Positions 62,989 to 64,000 of a stretch of DNA of 64,000 nucleotides are shown here, in pieces. Source of the stretch: Sordaria brevicollis. Lineage: Eukaryota > Ascomycota > Sordariomycetes > Sordariales > Sordariaceae. The stretch covers positions 558,001 to 622,000 of the forward strand of contig JAUTDP010000007.1 of assembly GCA_033439795.1 (NCBI GenBank). Direction: 5' to 3'. The translations under genes were made by a program, and so were the position numbers. The notes under the pieces are model-generated. The model was not told the DNA's origin and did no database searches. It saw only the letters and a list, made by a program, of their open reading frames with translations. Numbering within the stretch: the stretch's first letter is position 1; every line of letters starts with the position of its first letter.

Positions 62989-63553
62989 TCACCCGCCATC
63001 AACATCTGGCTCATACCAGCGTGAGCCCTTCAAGCCCCTATTGCCCCCAGGAAGCGGGTTGACCATTACGGCTTTAGGCGTGCCGTGATCGGCAGCCTCA
63101 TAGGGCCTCTCGTCAAGCCTGAAACTCGTGTCAGTAACCGCTCTAATGCCGGAAATGGTAATTTCATGATGGATGTACCTTCTTCTCCTTGGAGTCGGAC
63201 CCAACGACGGGCTTCTCCTTTTTAGCCCCGATCGAGCCGGTTAGGCCCTTATTTCCGGGGGGAAGAGGGTTGATCATAATGGCCTTAGGCGTATTATGGT
63301 CTGCAGCCTGGTAAGGCTGCTCGTTGGCCTACATTAGTTGAGTAAGTAACAAACTCGATCCCGGATGCCGTTAATGGTTGATGTTCCTGGGCAGCTTTAC
63401 CTTTTGCTTGTCGGTGCTCGACACGTCAGAGTAAAATTTCGCAACAGCGGCGTCCTCTTCCGCGTTAGGGCCAAATGTGCGGCGATAAGACGACCTCGAG
63501 GCTTTGCCTTTGCCCTTGTCGGCATATTCCTTGCGAGGATTGTTGGGTACCAT
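62989..63553 (-). CDS. Tandem-array protein D, last exon frameshifted (possible pseudogene)
   Basis: Exons (minus): 63553-63401, 63328-63179 and 63118-onward. Exon 1 (51 codons, MVPNNPRKEY...) has a basic start and a helix AEEDAAVAKFY, ending Lys-Gln-Lys at the splice. Exon 2 (50 codons) holds QPYQAADHNTPKAIMINP and ends Lys-Glu-Lys-Lys at the splice. Exon 3 repeats the same module (RPYEAADHGTPKAVMVNP, ending at TGA 62989-62991), but one extra T after the acceptor (GCTTGAC instead of GCTGAC) puts a TGA as second codon (63115-63113). As read, the protein ends at about 102 residues. A longer start at 63610 in the same frame is possible. Same exon phase and strand as A-C but a different module. 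Function unknown. Confidence 0.5.
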
Positions 63554-63610
63554 TCTGTGAGTTATACCAGTCGTTCTGCTTTGGTTGGATTGATTCTTGT
63601 GGTGATGCAA

Positions 63611-64000
63611 AAAGGAAGAGTTGTGGGTGGTTTTGCCCGTTTAAATACCTAGAGCACCGGACAGCGAAATTTTCCAAGGGCCCTTTACTGTCAGCGGCAA
63701 AGTGGTGGTGGTGAATGGTAACTCCGCAGCAAGTGACGGAAGGGAACCGAATGGAAGGTTTGAAAAGTCGGGGTGACTGGCGGAAAGATCGAGGAGCCTT
63801 ATAAGGTTTCGGCGGTGCATGGACAGCCCATTCTCTTGACAAGTACTACCAGCTAGATATCTCAACGCTTGGAATTTAGTTGTTGACCAGGAACCTGGAT
63901 GAGTCGACAGAACAGATCACAGAAGGTGTTACTTGCAGAACCTCATCCAATCTTGTCCAAAACAAAAGGTACAAACTATTGGTACCTCCACTCGTGCTTG
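63611..64000. other. Right edge, promoter side of gene D
   Basis: About 390 bp of ordinary sequence upstream of gene D. No gene could be supported before the window ends. Confidence 0.4.

Overview
This window looks like nuclear DNA of a filamentous ascomycete, probably a Sordariales-type fungus (Neurospora/Sordaria/Podospora-like). The signs are GC-rich genes with short introns (54-162 bp) using GTAAGT/GTATGT/GTACGT donors and CTAAC/CTGAC-like branch sites, plus an AT-rich island whose CpA and TpG dinucleotides are almost gone while CpG is kept. That last pattern is the mark of repeat-induced point mutation (RIP). I see no tRNA, rRNA or CRISPR array. The genus is inference.

Left arm (1-13957): the 3' end of an unknown gene; a Jac1/HscB-type mitochondrial J-protein (-); COP9 signalosome subunit 4 (+); a three-exon SGNH/GDSL esterase (-); a four-exon flavocytochrome b2-type L-lactate dehydrogenase (+); then about 4.4 kb with no supportable gene.

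Transposon island (13961 to about 33092): a PIF/Harbinger-type DNA element (13961-25257, 16-bp perfect terminal inverted repeats, CAA target duplication) whose transposase gene is interrupted in frame by a complete Ty3/gypsy chromovirus (element 1, 15037-22715, 286-bp LTRs, TAATC duplication). A second related chromovirus (element 2, 25375-32828, 282-bp LTRs, CAACA duplication) sits next to it inside a small inverted-repeat sequence. All of these coding regions are destroyed by RIP.

Central genes (34.6-54.3 kb): a membrane protein resembling DUF3712 proteins (+), an HCNGP/SAP30BP-type protein (-), proteasome subunit beta-7/Pre4 (+), glucosamine-6-phosphate synthase gfa (-, first coding exon only 5 nt), 26S proteasome ATPase Rpt4 (-), an UlaG-like metallo-beta-lactamase-fold protein (+), and a 764-residue, seven-exon protein (-) joining an RRM-like N-terminus, a serine alpha/beta-hydrolase and a von Willebrand A domain. 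Three genes (csn4, pre4, rpt4) belong to the proteasome/COP9 machinery, but they are not adjacent and I infer no cluster.

Right end (57.8-63.6 kb): a tandem, same-strand array of small lysine-rich genes not recognised as a known family. Three share a PH-M-AEV-W helix motif, an intron at exactly the same place after Lys-Lys, and a last exon of exactly 141 nt. A fourth gene has the same exon logic with a different module, and its last exon carries an apparent +1 frameshift. This array and the hydrolase-vWA fusion are the best candidates here for undescribed biology.
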